Positions 8,184 through 17,401 of a DNA stretch of 64,000 nucleotides are shown here, in pieces. The stretch is taken from positions 5,146,001-5,210,000 of the forward strand of contig NZ_CP073714.1 in NCBI RefSeq assembly GCF_023101145.1, written 5' to 3'. This DNA is from Paenibacillus pabuli. Its GTDB lineage: Bacteria; Bacillota; Bacilli; Paenibacillales; Paenibacillaceae. Numbering within the stretch: position 1 is the stretch's first letter; each line of letters opens with the position of its first letter. The notes below the pieces were generated by a model. That model had not been told where the DNA came from, did not search any database, and worked only from the letters and a program-made list of their open reading frames with translations. A program made the position numbers and the translations under genes.

Positions 8184-9458
8184 TTATTTCCCGATATGCT
8201 GATCAATGATCGCCTGTGCCTGCTGCGCTGCCTCTTCTGGTGAAGTACCGCTCAGCACGGCCTGAATGGAGTTCGTGACTGCCTTCTGGTTATCTCCGTT
8301 CAGGATCGTGAACCGTGGCTGGAACACGGTCTTTTTGTTCGCCCATTCTCCGGCAACCTGAAGCTCGGGTGTATCGTACTTCACGTCATTCACGGTTACA
8401 TTCTGTCCCGTCTGGTTGGCATATTCGCCAGCTACATCCGGCTTGCTCAGGAATTCAAGGAACTTCTTCGCTTCTTCCGGATGTTTCGACTTGCTGTTCA
8501 CGGCAAGCATAAACGTGGTGGTATGCACCCCTTCATATTTCGCCTGATCAGCACTTACCGTGATGGGTGCGAGTAATTTTTGCTCCAGATTCGGGTTCTG
8601 CTGTTTATTCTGAGCGAGTTGATATGATCCACTTGCCAGCATGGCTGCTTTTTCCTGAATAAACAGTGCGCCAGCCGCAGGGTCTTTTGTACCCAGTGCG
8701 TCCTGTTGGAAGTATCCTTTGTCGTTCAATTCCTTGATCTGCGTCAACGTTTTCACCCAGAATTCATCTGTCAGTTTGGCTTCGCCTGCTTCCACTTTGG
8801 TAAAAATGTCGTCACTCGGTGCATTGTTCATCACCATCGTATTCATGAATTGGCCTGGGCCAATGTCCGCTCCGGCAAAGGCAATCGGAATGATGCCGTT
8901 GTCTTTCAGCGTCTGGCAAAGTGCCAGGAAGCCTTGCCAATCCGTTGGCGGGGTCAGGCCGTATTTTTCAAACAGTTTTACATTATAAATTGGATCGTTA
9001 TATACGAGTTGATAAGGAATGGCATATTGCTTGCCGTCATGCTGTCCGGCTTCGATCAGCTTTGGATTGTAGGCCGACAGGAATGATGATCCGGTCAGAT
9101 CCGTGAACAATCCCGCTTTGGTGAAGGCTTCGAACTGTGCGCCAGGGAAGGAAGCAAATACATCCCCAGTCGATCCGTCACTGATCTTGGATTGCACGGT
9201 GGATTGGTATTGGTCCGAAGGGAGCGTCTGCATCTCCACATGGATATTTGGGTTTTCCTTTTCAAACGCATCAATGGTATTGTTGAGTGCTTCGGAGTCC
9301 TCTCCACGCCAGTGCATGAAGCTGATGGTTACTTTACCTGAACCAGAGGAGCCGTTCTCTCCGGATGACGCGTTATCTCCGCCGCCGCAGGCCGACAGCA
9401 GGATGGACAACACCAGCATACTGACGAGCGGCAGGATCAATTTTTTATTTTTTTTCAT
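8184..9458 (-). CDS. Extracellular solute-binding lipoprotein of a CUT1-type ABC importer
   Basis: About 424 residues from ATG 9458, which follows an AGGAGG site with 9-nt spacing. The open frame extends to 9518, but that start has no such site. The signal peptide ends in a lipobox (LLSAC at about residue 25), followed by a Gly/Ser-rich linker and an SBP_bac_1 fold (VTISFMHWRGEDSEALNNTI, DVFASFPGAQ). It delivers sugar-like ligands to the two permeases downstream. Repeat element A begins only about 28 bp upstream of the start, so the promoter must lie in or beyond that element. Confidence 0.88.
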   Translation of the reverse strand: MKKNKKLILPLVSMLVLSILLSACGGGDNASSGENGSSGSGKVTISFMHWRGEDSEALNNTIDAFEKENPNIHVEMQTLPSDQYQSTVQSKISDGSTGDVFASFPGAQFEAFTKAGLFTDLTGSSFLSAYNPKLIEAGQHDGKQYAIPYQLVYNDPIYNVKLFEKYGLTPPTDWQGFLALCQTLKDNGIIPIAFAGADIGPGQFMNTMVMNNAPSDDIFTKVEAGEAKLTDEFWVKTLTQIKELNDKGYFQQDALGTKDPAAGALFIQEKAAMLASGSYQLAQNKQQNPNLEQKLLAPITVSADQAKYEGVHTTTFMLAVNSKSKHPEEAKKFLEFLSKPDVAGEYANQTGQNVTVNDVKYDTPELQVAGEWANKKTVFQPRFTILNGDNQKAVTNSIQAVLSGTSPEEAAQQAQAIIDQHIGK

Positions 9459-9486
9459 GAAAGACGACCTCCTGAGGATATTTAAT

Positions 9487-9746
9487 GTAAGTTGCACGAA
9501 TGTTTTTACACGGCGCACTCTGAGTGCAGTACCATCTTCCGATCGCTGTTATCCCCGAATTTTTTGAATCATATCTTTCAATAGTTAAAATTCGGGGATA
9601 GCGTATGCTTCCGATGTAGCTTTCTTCCAGAAAGCTTTCAGGCGAGATGATGCTTACGGAGTAGCTTTCTTTCAGAAAGCTTTTAGCTCCGCTTCTTCAG
9701 ATCGGTTCTGCCCTCTCCGTTAAAGTGTAAAAAAAGGGGCACTTAC
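9487..9746. repeat. Dispersed inverted-repeat element, copy A
   Basis: MITE-like element filling most of the 305-bp gap before the binding-protein gene. The core runs from TTACAC (9506) to GTGTAA (9730), and outer arms (GTAAGTTGC and GGCACTTAC) extend the inverted repeat. Inside is a long stem around ATCCCCGAATTTT paired with AAAATTCGGGGAT, then two copies of a roughly 45-bp module, each holding the palindrome AGCTTTCTTTCAGAAAGCT or a close variant. It is the same family as copies at about 11.1, 21.0 and 35.5 kb. Confidence 0.75.
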
Positions 9747-9763
9747 TTAGATTTGGTAGTAAC

Positions 9764-10948
9764 TTAGTTGGTAGTAATAGAATGCTGTTTTTGTCTTGTT
9801 TTCCACTTCTCACGAATGATGGGCATAACCGTCCGGCCGAAAATTTCGGCTTCTTCCAGATGCGGATAACCGGACAAAATGAATGTGGTCACGCCCAGAT
9901 CTCCGTACTCCATCAATCGTTCTGCGACCTGTTCCGCTGTACCCACAATGAGGATTGCTCCACCGGAGCGTACAACCGACAAACCTGTCCACAGGTTGGG
10001 GCCTACGACGAACTGCTGCTTCTCGGACAGTTCCCGCAGCTCATTCTGTCGGCGCTGGTTGGTTGCATCCGTCTCCGCGAAGGCTGCTTTAGCTTTTTCG
10101 ATGGCCTCCGGTGGAACTTTGCTGATAATCTCCCAAGCAGCCGCCCATGCTTCTTCTTCAGTATCCCGGATGAGTACCTGTGCCCGCATGCCGTAACGGA
10201 GCTGACGATCTTGTCCCGTTTCGTCTTTGATCTGTTTACGAATGATTTCGATTTCTTCGATCTGCTCCTGAATCCAGTCATGCGGCTCGCCCCACATCAG
10301 GAATGTATCTGCGTGTTCAACAGCGACCCGTTTGGCAATCGGTGAGCTTCCTCCCAGATAGAACGGTGGATACGGTTTTTGCACGGTTTCAGGCATACCT
10401 ACCGGACCTTTGAAATTGTAATATTGGCCGTTAAACTCGGGATTCGGATCGCTGGATGCGTCTGCACCTGATGGTGCACCACTTCCGGCAAACTCCGTCA
10501 GATTCAGTCCCGTCGATTGCGTCCACGAACGCTTCATGACTTCCATATACTCGCTCGCGCGGACATACCGTTCATCGTGGGCATGTGCGAGTGGATCACC
10601 GAGTTCTTCCAGATCTCGAACCGAACTGCCTGTCACCACGTTGATCATGGCGCGACCGCCAGAGAGTTGATCCAGTGCCGCTCCCATACGTGCCGCCAAT
10701 ACAGGGGTGACCAGACCTGGGCGAATGGCTACAAGTGGACGCAACGTTTTCGTGTGACTCATCACAGCCGAACCCACAACCCACGCATCCAGACAGGCTC
10801 CACCTGTCGGAATCAATACAAATTCAAAACCTGCCGTCTCCGCTGTCTGCGCCACCTGAACCAAATAATCCAGACTCGGCTCCCGCTCCGGGGCAACCCC
10901 TACATATTTACCGTCTCCTGCTGTAGGCAAAAACCAGCCAAACTTCAT
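9764..10948 (-). CDS. SsuD-like FMNH2-dependent monooxygenase (LLM class), paralogue 1
   Basis: About 394 residues from the MKFGWFLPTAGDGKYVG start. Bacterial luciferase-like fold with INVVTGSS, PNLWTGLSVVRSGGA and ILSGYPHLEEA, all typical of the alkanesulfonate monooxygenase SsuD subgroup. These enzymes use reduced FMN and O2 to split sulfite from organosulfonates. Compared with the second copy at 12488 it has an extra loop (GSGAPSGADASSDPNPEFNG, about residues 155-175), suggesting a different substrate. The frame stays open upstream to a GTG at 11014; ATG 10948, after AGGAAG, fits the family N-terminus best. No flavin reductase gene is nearby. Confidence 0.82.
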   Translation of the reverse strand: MKFGWFLPTAGDGKYVGVAPEREPSLDYLVQVAQTAETAGFEFVLIPTGGACLDAWVVGSAVMSHTKTLRPLVAIRPGLVTPVLAARMGAALDQLSGGRAMINVVTGSSVRDLEELGDPLAHAHDERYVRASEYMEVMKRSWTQSTGLNLTEFAGSGAPSGADASSDPNPEFNGQYYNFKGPVGMPETVQKPYPPFYLGGSSPIAKRVAVEHADTFLMWGEPHDWIQEQIEEIEIIRKQIKDETGQDRQLRYGMRAQVLIRDTEEEAWAAAWEIISKVPPEAIEKAKAAFAETDATNQRRQNELRELSEKQQFVVGPNLWTGLSVVRSGGAILIVGTAEQVAERLMEYGDLGVTTFILSGYPHLEEAEIFGRTVMPIIREKWKTRQKQHSITTN

Positions 10949-11027
10949 TTCTTCCTGTTCACTCACGCAAGCCAATCCCTTCTGGTCATAAATTGATCTA
11001 ATGAATAGTTTCACTCAAGCACTCCGG

Positions 11028-11193
11028 TTACAGAAAACCTTTCGATCACTCTTGTCCCCAGATTTCTTCTAATTCCCTTTTCAAGGGAAAATCCGGTGAC
11101 AAAGGCGAGATGATGCTTACGAAGTAGCTTTCTTTCAGAAAGCTTTTAGCTTCACTTCTTCAGGTCTTTTCTGTACCCTACGTTGCCGTGTAA
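11028..11193. repeat. Dispersed inverted-repeat element, copy B
   Basis: Shorter copy of the family: TTACAG at 11028 and GTGTAA at 11188-11193, with one internal hairpin module (AGCTTTCTTTCAGAAAGCT) rather than two. It lies just upstream of the first SsuD-like gene and overlaps the region of that gene's alternative GTG start. The remaining 11194-11440 carries the divergent promoters of the monooxygenase and the AraC gene; an AT-rich ATTAATTAACTTGGTTTAAT stretch is the only other notable feature. Confidence 0.65.
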
Positions 11194-11451
11194 TTCTTAA
11201 AGTTAAATTTATAAGTACGAACACTCCTTAATGCCGATTAATTAACTTGGTTTAATAGGTATCGACATCATACCAATTGATTTGTCTGTGATCAATGTCA
11301 TTTCGCGGTAATTTTATTTTGTCATTTTGTGGTGAACTCACAGGAATAGGTCTTCTCGATCTTGAATTTTTACAAAACCCACCTGTATAATAGGTTATAA
11401 GAGAAACTTTCAGAGATTACAAACTATACTTATATTAAAGAGGTGTTCCTG

Positions 11452-12324
11452 ATGATCGAGAGCATGAAGGAGGACCACCACGAGTTTTTGGATATTATTT
11501 TTTTTACTCCGTCCGAATTCGAGAAAGCCGGTGGAGCATGGCCGATTCGAATTGGCCGTAATATAGCCAAGAGCAACTATCATATTGGCCCGCGAACGAC
11601 GCCTTTTCATTATTTGATTTTTGTTCTAGAGGGCGAGGGTACTTTCATACAGAACGGACATCGGTATTCCCTGCGTGCCCGGGATGCATTCTGTCTATAT
11701 CCACAGGTTACCCATGAGTACTGGTCCGACCCAAAGGAATCTTTGCACAAAATTTTCATTGCCTTTGATGGAAATCATGCAGCTGAACTTTTGGCACGAA
11801 TCGGGCTTACTCCGGATGCGCCGCATCGTTCAGGTGTACTCACGCCGGAGACGGCAAGTGGAATGCGTGCTTTTATGGAAGAGGTTCGCAAACCCCAGGG
11901 AGGCGCAAGCGACCTGGGGCGACTTACCCGTTTTCTCGGATTGTTTGACCGAATTGCCAAGTTCCCTGCTACCCGAGTGCTTCAACCAGACTCTGCCACT
12001 CCATGGCTGCAAAAGGGAAAGGAGTACATGGATATTCACTTTGCCGGCGGCATTACCGTCGAAGGTGTATCTGCACATGCTGGTGTGGATCGGACCCATT
12101 TTGCCAAACAATTCCGTAAAGCCTACGGCCTGTCTCCTGTCCAGTACATTCAACGTCTCAAAATGAATCAGGCCAAACGACTGCTTGTGCAGACCCCGTT
12201 AACGTTAACTGAAGTAGCACATTCGGTTGGTTACCCTGACCTCTTTTCCTTCTCCAAAGCGTTTAAAAAGCAGGTCGGTCTGCCTCCCAATCGATATCGA
12301 ACAGCCGAAAACAACAAGAACTGA
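11452..12324 (+). CDS. AraC family transcriptional regulator
   Basis: About 290 residues. The N-terminal cupin-type ligand domain (FHYLIFVLEGEGTFIQNGHR) is followed by a C-terminal pair of helix-turn-helix motifs: GGITVEGVSAHAGVDRTHFA and LTEVAHSVGYPDLFSFSKAF. ATG 11452 sits 7 nt after AAAGAGGTG; the GTG at 11443 is inside that site. It diverges from the SsuD-like gene at 9764-10948 and converges with the tau/ssu operon, so it is a natural candidate regulator of sulfonate or sugar use here (inference from position only). Confidence 0.88.
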   Translation: MIESMKEDHHEFLDIIFFTPSEFEKAGGAWPIRIGRNIAKSNYHIGPRTTPFHYLIFVLEGEGTFIQNGHRYSLRARDAFCLYPQVTHEYWSDPKESLHKIFIAFDGNHAAELLARIGLTPDAPHRSGVLTPETASGMRAFMEEVRKPQGGASDLGRLTRFLGLFDRIAKFPATRVLQPDSATPWLQKGKEYMDIHFAGGITVEGVSAHAGVDRTHFAKQFRKAYGLSPVQYIQRLKMNQAKRLLVQTPLTLTEVAHSVGYPDLFSFSKAFKKQVGLPPNRYRTAENNKN

Positions 12325-12362
12325 TGTGTTGCCTAATGTGTCCGACCGAAAATACCAAAAGT

Positions 12363-12399
12363 AAAAAGGCAAGCCTCCTTGACCGGAGACTTGCCTTTT
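12363..12399. terminator. Bidirectional terminator between the AraC gene and ssuD
   Basis: The stem GGCAAGCCTCC paired with GGAGACTTGCC is flanked by an A run on the left and a T run on the right, so it can stop transcription from both convergent genes. Confidence 0.8.
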
Positions 12400-12487
12400 C
12401 ATATATTGGGCATTTTCGGTTTCCTCATGTGGAACAAGCCCGATTTCTTATTGATTGCATTTTTCAAAAAGGGATCTGCACGTTTCC

Positions 12488-13618
12488 TTATACATCTTTT
12501 GGCTTACGGTTTTCGGCGATCAGTTCGCCCATTGGCTCCCAAGGTGGAGCCTCCGGCCGCTGCGGATACGTAACGGGCAGCAGCGGGAAGAGCAGTTCGG
12601 AAATACGATAAGCCTCCTCAAGATGCGGATAACCCGAAAGGATGAATGTATCCACTCCAAGGTCGGCATACTCCCGCAGCCGTGTTGCCACTTCTTCCGG
12701 ATTGCCGACGAGCGCCGTACCGACGCCGCCCCTCACTTGTCCAATGCCCGCCCATAGGTTGGGACTAATCTCAAGCTGCTCTTGATGATCCCGCACGAGT
12801 TGGGTCATCCGGCGCTGCCCCACAGAGTCGAATCGGTCAAGCAGAGATTGAGCCGCCTGAATGTCTTCTTCCGTAACGTATTGAACCAATTGTTTGGCTG
12901 CGGACCATGCCTCCTCCGTCGTCTCGCGAACGATGATCTGCACCCGCAGTCCAATCTTGATCTCTCGGCCCATCGTTTTTGCACGGCTCCTGACATCAGC
13001 GATTTTCCCCGCTACCATGGCGGGCGTTTCCGCCCAAGTCAAATACGTGTCGATATGCTCCGCGGCGACTTGATGTCCAGCCTCAGACGAAGCTCCAATG
13101 AACAATGGCGGAGACTGCCGATTGAATGGCACGTACTGCAATTTGGCGTTCTCTACTTGGATATGTTTGCCCTGATAGGTCACGGACTCTCCGGTCATCA
13201 GGCGCTTCCATACCGTCAGGAACTCGTCGGTTGCTTCGTACCTTTCGCTATGAGAAAGGAAAATGCCATCTCCCCGCATTTCAAACGGATCTCCGCCGGT
13301 CACGACATTTATAAGCAGTCTTCCTGAGGAAAGCCTGTCGAATGAGGCTGCCATCCGTGCAGCGATACTGACTGAAATGCCGCCTGGCCGAACGGCGACC
13401 AGAAACTTCAATGTTTCTGTTGCTTCCATAAGAGCCGAGGCGACTACCCACCCATCTTCACATGCGTGTCCGGTAGGCACCAGCATGCCGGTGTATCCCA
13501 ATCGATCTACTGCTTGAGCAATCTGACGAAAATAATGCAGATCAGTTGTTTTGGCCCCTCTGGTTGTCCCTAAATATCGTCCATCACCCATTGTGGGCAA
13601 ATACCAGAATATTTCCAT
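12488..13618 (-). CDS. ssuD: FMNH2-dependent alkanesulfonate monooxygenase
   Basis: About 376 residues beginning MEIFWYLPTMGDGRYLGTT, with HIDTYLTWAETP, LEISPNLWAGIGQVRGG and FILSGYPHLEEAYR, all very close to E. coli SsuD. It releases sulfite and an aldehyde from C2-C10 alkanesulfonates using FMNH2 from a separate reductase. ATG 13618 follows AGGAGG with 6-nt spacing and lies 10 bp after the tauB-like stop; the longer frame to 13654 would overlap that gene. It is the last gene of the tauC-tauA-tauB-ssuD operon. The TauD dioxygenase usual in enteric tau operons is absent, so SsuD probably supplies the desulfonation step. Confidence 0.9.
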   Translation of the reverse strand: MEIFWYLPTMGDGRYLGTTRGAKTTDLHYFRQIAQAVDRLGYTGMLVPTGHACEDGWVVASALMEATETLKFLVAVRPGGISVSIAARMAASFDRLSSGRLLINVVTGGDPFEMRGDGIFLSHSERYEATDEFLTVWKRLMTGESVTYQGKHIQVENAKLQYVPFNRQSPPLFIGASSEAGHQVAAEHIDTYLTWAETPAMVAGKIADVRSRAKTMGREIKIGLRVQIIVRETTEEAWSAAKQLVQYVTEEDIQAAQSLLDRFDSVGQRRMTQLVRDHQEQLEISPNLWAGIGQVRGGVGTALVGNPEEVATRLREYADLGVDTFILSGYPHLEEAYRISELLFPLLPVTYPQRPEAPPWEPMGELIAENRKPKDV

Positions 13619-13628
13619 GTTTTTCCTC

Positions 13629-14507
13629 CTAGTGGCTACCCTGCTCGCCAGCAATAGATTTCATCAAACGCTGACGAAGCGGGATGTAGTTCTTTGATGC
13701 GCGAAGCTCATCAAGCTGCAGACCGCTCACCGCCTGACAAAGGGGATTCTCTAGGTCTTCAATGATGCGCCCTGGTCCCGACTGCATGACCAGGATTCGG
13801 CGTCCCAGCAGAATGGCTTCATCCACATCATGGGTGATGAAAAAAATGCAGGTACGCGTACGCTGCCATATGCCAATCAAATGCTGCTGCATTGTTTCTC
13901 GCGTCAGAGCATCCAGTGCACTAAAGGGCTCATCCATTAGAATGATGCTTGGCTCAGCCGCGAGCGTCCGGGCTAGAGCAACACGCTGTTTCATCCCTCC
14001 GGAAAGCTGATGCGGGAGCAGAGATGCCGCTGACTCCAATCCGACCAGAGAAAGGTACTCGGCTGCACGAAGCATACGCTCCTTTTTGGGGACCCCTGCC
14101 ATTCGCAGGCCAAATGCAACATTGCCGGCAATCGTAAGCCAGGGGAAAAGATTATGATGCTGAAACACAACGCCTACCCGTGGATCCGGCTTGGTATGCT
14201 GAATGTCATTAATCCAGACCTTTCCCTGTTCCGGTTTAACATACCCCGCGATAATCTGAAGCAGAGACGACTTTCCGCATCCGGACGGTCCCAATACGCA
14301 GACGAAATCGTCCGATTGGAGGGAAATATCGATGTCTTGCAAAATCCGCCGTCTGCCAGAGCCCTCGCCATAGGCTAGAGCAATATTCTCCAGTCGGATG
14401 GCATTAGCCAAATCTTTCTTCCCCATTGGTTGGCTAGACCATTCCGTGTTGATCGCAGTCCTGTCAAAAGTTTGTACCGCGTCACTGCTCTTCATCTCTT
14501 CAGTCAC
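13629..14507 (-). CDS. tauB: Taurine/sulfonate ABC transporter ATP-binding protein
   Basis: 292 residues. Walker A GPSGCGKSS, ABC signature LSGGMKQRVALARTL and Walker B IILMDEPFSALD are intact, and an H-loop (FFITHDVDEAI) follows. It energises import of taurine or aliphatic sulfonates with the TauC-like permease and TauA-like binding protein encoded upstream. The N-terminus is about 35 residues longer than in typical TauB/SsuB. The start is a GTG at 14507, 11 bp after the binding-protein stop, with a weak ribosome site, so an internal start (for example the Met before GKKDLANAIRLENIALAY) is possible. Confidence 0.88.
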   Translation of the reverse strand: MTEEMKSSDAVQTFDRTAINTEWSSQPMGKKDLANAIRLENIALAYGEGSGRRRILQDIDISLQSDDFVCVLGPSGCGKSSLLQIIAGYVKPEQGKVWINDIQHTKPDPRVGVVFQHHNLFPWLTIAGNVAFGLRMAGVPKKERMLRAAEYLSLVGLESAASLLPHQLSGGMKQRVALARTLAAEPSIILMDEPFSALDALTRETMQQHLIGIWQRTRTCIFFITHDVDEAILLGRRILVMQSGPGRIIEDLENPLCQAVSGLQLDELRASKNYIPLRQRLMKSIAGEQGSH

Positions 14508-14518
14508 ACCCTTCGTGC

Positions 14519-15574
14519 TTATTGTGCATATAAATCGTTGCGGATCGCTTTCTGGAAAACGGATAATTCCGGTGCATTCTTAATGGATTGCTGCTCTACC
14601 AGAAAATCGGCTGTCGCCTTCAGCAAAGCACCAAAAGCACCTGGCTTCTCAGGCGTCCCCATATACTTCTCATCCGTCTGCTGCGATGCATCGAGCACCG
14701 TAATTTCACTCATCGTTTGGAGCGTTTCTTCTGGTGTCAGTCCAAGCTCTTCGGATAGTGCTTCGGATGCCTCCTGCGAGTGATCGCGGTAATATTTGCT
14801 TCCTTCATCAAGCACCTCAATGTACTGTTTCACAACATTCGGATATTTCGTAATAAATTCTGTGCGTACAACGCCAAATTCGCCTGTCATTGCACCTTTC
14901 TCCGCCACTTCCTTGGATGTAATGATTACTTTGCCTCCAGCCGAAATCAGCTTGGATTGAACTGGCTGCCATATATAGGCGCCATCGATATCACCGCGCT
15001 GCCACGCTGCGAACAGATCAGGAGCCTGCATATCAATGATCTTAATCGTAGACGGATCAATATTCGCTTGCTTGAGCGCAGACATCAGACTGAAGTGAGA
15101 AGTCGAGCTGAACGTTGTAGCAATCGTTTTTCCCTTCAAATCTTCAAGGTTTGCGATTCCAGATGTGCTCTGCACAACGAGAGCCTCACTGTCCCCGATG
15201 ACGTCATGAATGTAATAAATTTGATAGGGTAACCCCTGCACTATACCGGATGCACCCGGTGGTGTGCCAACAAGTCCAAAATCAATGCTACCGCTAGCTA
15301 TCGCGGTATTGACATCCCTTCCGGAATCAAACTTGATCCATGAAATTGTGACGTTTGGAAATTTTTTCTCGGCCAGGCCAAGGGCTTTGGCAACGAGTTC
15401 ACCGTTAGGAGATACCTGATAGCCAATGCGAATCTCCTTGGGCAGCTCCTTTGATGCTGACGAGGCAGTTCCAGTATTTTCATTTTCAGAACTACAAGCT
15501 GCAGCCAACAGCACCAAAATAATCATAGTAGCCATGAGGGACATACGGGAAAAATAAAGCTTCAATCGGTTCAT
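14519..15574 (-). CDS. tauA: Taurine/sulfonate ABC transporter substrate-binding lipoprotein
   Basis: 351 residues. The signal peptide ends in a lipobox (LLAAACSSE). The mature part shows stretches characteristic of TauA: WIKFDSGRDVNTAIASG, GDSEALVV, TSHFSLMSALKQANI and FAAWQRGDIDGAYIWQP. It captures taurine or related sulfonates at the cell surface and hands them to the TauC-like permease. An AAAGGAG site lies 8 nt before the ATG. It is second in the operon, 28 bp after the permease stop. Similarity to TauA exceeds that to SsuA, but ligand specificity would need a binding test. Confidence 0.88.
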   Translation of the reverse strand: MNRLKLYFSRMSLMATMIILVLLAAACSSENENTGTASSASKELPKEIRIGYQVSPNGELVAKALGLAEKKFPNVTISWIKFDSGRDVNTAIASGSIDFGLVGTPPGASGIVQGLPYQIYYIHDVIGDSEALVVQSTSGIANLEDLKGKTIATTFSSTSHFSLMSALKQANIDPSTIKIIDMQAPDLFAAWQRGDIDGAYIWQPVQSKLISAGGKVIITSKEVAEKGAMTGEFGVVRTEFITKYPNVVKQYIEVLDEGSKYYRDHSQEASEALSEELGLTPEETLQTMSEITVLDASQQTDEKYMGTPEKPGAFGALLKATADFLVEQQSIKNAPELSVFQKAIRNDLYAQ

Positions 15575-15602
15575 ATATTTCGCTCCTTTATGTCGTTACA
15601 GA

Positions 15603-16412
15603 TTAATGTTCGATCCAGGGAGATAAACGCCGAATGAATAATCGGATTCCCGAATCAATCAGTATGGCGATGATGCCCATGATGATAATAACTGCATAGA
15701 TAATGTCACTTCGCAGATATTTACTTGCATCAAGTGACATCCAGCCTATTCCCGAAATTGCGGCCACCATCTCCGCAGCAACAAGCGTGGCGTACGTGAC
15801 ACCAACTGCCGTACGAAAACCGGTCAGCAAGTCGGGCAGACAGGACGGAAACACAACAAACGCATAAAGACGAAAGCCCTTCGCACCAAGTGAGCGAGCA
15901 CCATTGATCCTGTCGGGCGGAATGCGTCTTACGCTGTATACCACTGCGATAAACATAGGCGCGAATCCGCTGAGGAACAGCAAAATAATTTTGGACATAT
16001 CTTCAATTCCAAACCAGAGTACCAGAAGCGAATAGTACGCCAAAGGGGGCAGCGGTCGGTAAAACTCGATGATTGGATCAAAGATCGCTCTGACGATGCG
16101 ACTTCTTCCGCAGATAATGCCCAGTGGAACGGCAGTGACGAAGACAAGCACCATGGCGATCAGAATACGTCTCATGCTTGCTTCGATATGTCCAATGAGC
16201 GTACTGCCCTTGTATCCGTTTTGCACGATGTCCATAAAAGCAGACCAGACCTCCGTAGGCGAGGGCAAGAATAGCGGATTAACCCATTCGAAATAACTGG
16301 CGATCCACCAGAGACCAAAAATAGCTAAAACGGTTAATCCTGAAACAGCAAAATAAAGCGAATGTCCTCCAGACCGCCGAGATCTGAGGTTACGAATCGG
16401 TTGTGTGGACAA
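15603..16412 (-). CDS. tauC: Taurine/sulfonate ABC transporter permease
   Basis: 269 residues with six hydrophobic segments. The PLPPLAYYSLLVLWFGIEDM region and the cytoplasmic loop (NGARSLGAKGFRLYAFVVFP) match TauC/SsuC permeases. It is the first gene of the leftward tau operon. The start is a TTG at 16412, preceded by AAGGA with about 9-nt spacing; the nearby ATG at 16417 is out of frame. Non-ATG initiation may keep expression modest. Confidence 0.87.
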   Translation of the reverse strand: MSTQPIRNLRSRRSGGHSLYFAVSGLTVLAIFGLWWIASYFEWVNPLFLPSPTEVWSAFMDIVQNGYKGSTLIGHIEASMRRILIAMVLVFVTAVPLGIICGRSRIVRAIFDPIIEFYRPLPPLAYYSLLVLWFGIEDMSKIILLFLSGFAPMFIAVVYSVRRIPPDRINGARSLGAKGFRLYAFVVFPSCLPDLLTGFRTAVGVTYATLVAAEMVAAISGIGWMSLDASKYLRSDIIYAVIIIMGIIAILIDSGIRLFIRRLSPWIEH

Positions 16413-16833
16413 AGCATCACGTCCTTACATATTCATATTAAATTCATCGATATAGTTGGTTTTAGGCTATCGATTCATTATTCGATCCTTTTGGACCAAC
16501 TGGTTCATACGGACACATGCTCCCGCTGTCAGGTAGAAAGTGCTTTAGAATGTTAGGATGTTGTTTGTCAGCCTCTAGCAGGTTCGCTGAAATGAAGCGA
16601 GGCGACGATTAAAAGATGGGGTACTTTGCCCATGACTCTCCGGATTGGACGAGAAAACGAGCATTTGTCGAACGGGTCGACAGATTGTGTACGAACTGAG
16701 GAAAAAACGCAGTAAACTTCAATGATTAAAATGACAAGAAAGCTTGACCCTCGATAAAACATCGTCAAGTAAAACAAACGGGAACACATGCATTGCAGCG
16801 AATGGGTAACCCTTGTGTTCAGCTTCTGCCTCT
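16413..16833. promoter_or_regulatory. Intergenic region upstream of the tau operon with a palindrome
   Basis: 421 bp without a convincing gene. At about 16445-16482 an imperfect palindrome (ATCGATATAG and CTATCGAT arms) lies about 40-70 bp before the tauC start, where an operator for a sulfur-source regulator would be expected. This is an inference; the sequence was not matched to a named binding site. Nothing recognisable is seen in 16490-16830. Confidence 0.35.
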
Positions 16834-17385
16834 CTAGCTTTGATTATCCTGATTTTTAATCATGTTCATCAGGTAAGCAAGCACGTCGGACCGCAGCTGC
16901 TTCTCGAGTGGAGCAAAGCCAAACAATTCACAGTAAAACAGTCCATCAGCCGCCAGACGGGCAACCGTTGCTTCAACCGGGTCCTTACATTCAGCTGTCA
17001 TTCGGCTCTGCCATAACACGTAGCGCTCTCGCATTGGATCCAGCATTGCCGGTTGATTCGAAGCAGCAGCCAGAATCCCAAAGCTCATCTCAAGGTCGTC
17101 CTTGTCAATGTCAAATGTCGAGATTAGGTAAGCCTGTGCCCAGTGGTTATCAATAGCCGGATTGGACGAGGCCTCAGTATCCGTCGCTGAATCAAAACGA
17201 TCCAGAAAGTCATCCAGTGTCGCCTGAATCAGCGCTTCCTTGGTAGGAAAGTGGTACAGTAAGCCTCCTTTGCTGACTCCGGCTTCTTTGGCAACAGCTT
17301 CAATCGTAAGATTGGATGCGCCCAGATCTTTAACCAATCGACAGGCTACTTTCAGAATCGCTGCCCGTTTGGAATTTTGATTCAT
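16834..17385 (-). CDS. TetR/AcrR family transcriptional regulator
   Basis: About 183 residues from ATG 17385, placed after GGAGG with 6-nt spacing; the frame runs further upstream without such a site. The N-terminal TetR helix-turn-helix is clear (IEAVAKEAGVSKGGLLYHFP then TKEALIQATL). The C-terminal ligand domain is of the TetR_C type seen in QacR/YfiR-like regulators. No efflux pump or enzyme adjoins it; neighbours are the tau operon (downstream, same strand) and the polysaccharide cluster. It may regulate itself through the palindrome at about 17402-17431. Confidence 0.85.
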   Translation of the reverse strand: MNQNSKRAAILKVACRLVKDLGASNLTIEAVAKEAGVSKGGLLYHFPTKEALIQATLDDFLDRFDSATDTEASSNPAIDNHWAQAYLISTFDIDKDDLEMSFGILAAASNQPAMLDPMRERYVLWQSRMTAECKDPVEATVARLAADGLFYCELFGFAPLEKQLRSDVLAYLMNMIKNQDNQS

Positions 17386-17401
17386 AGCACACCTCCAGAA
17401 T

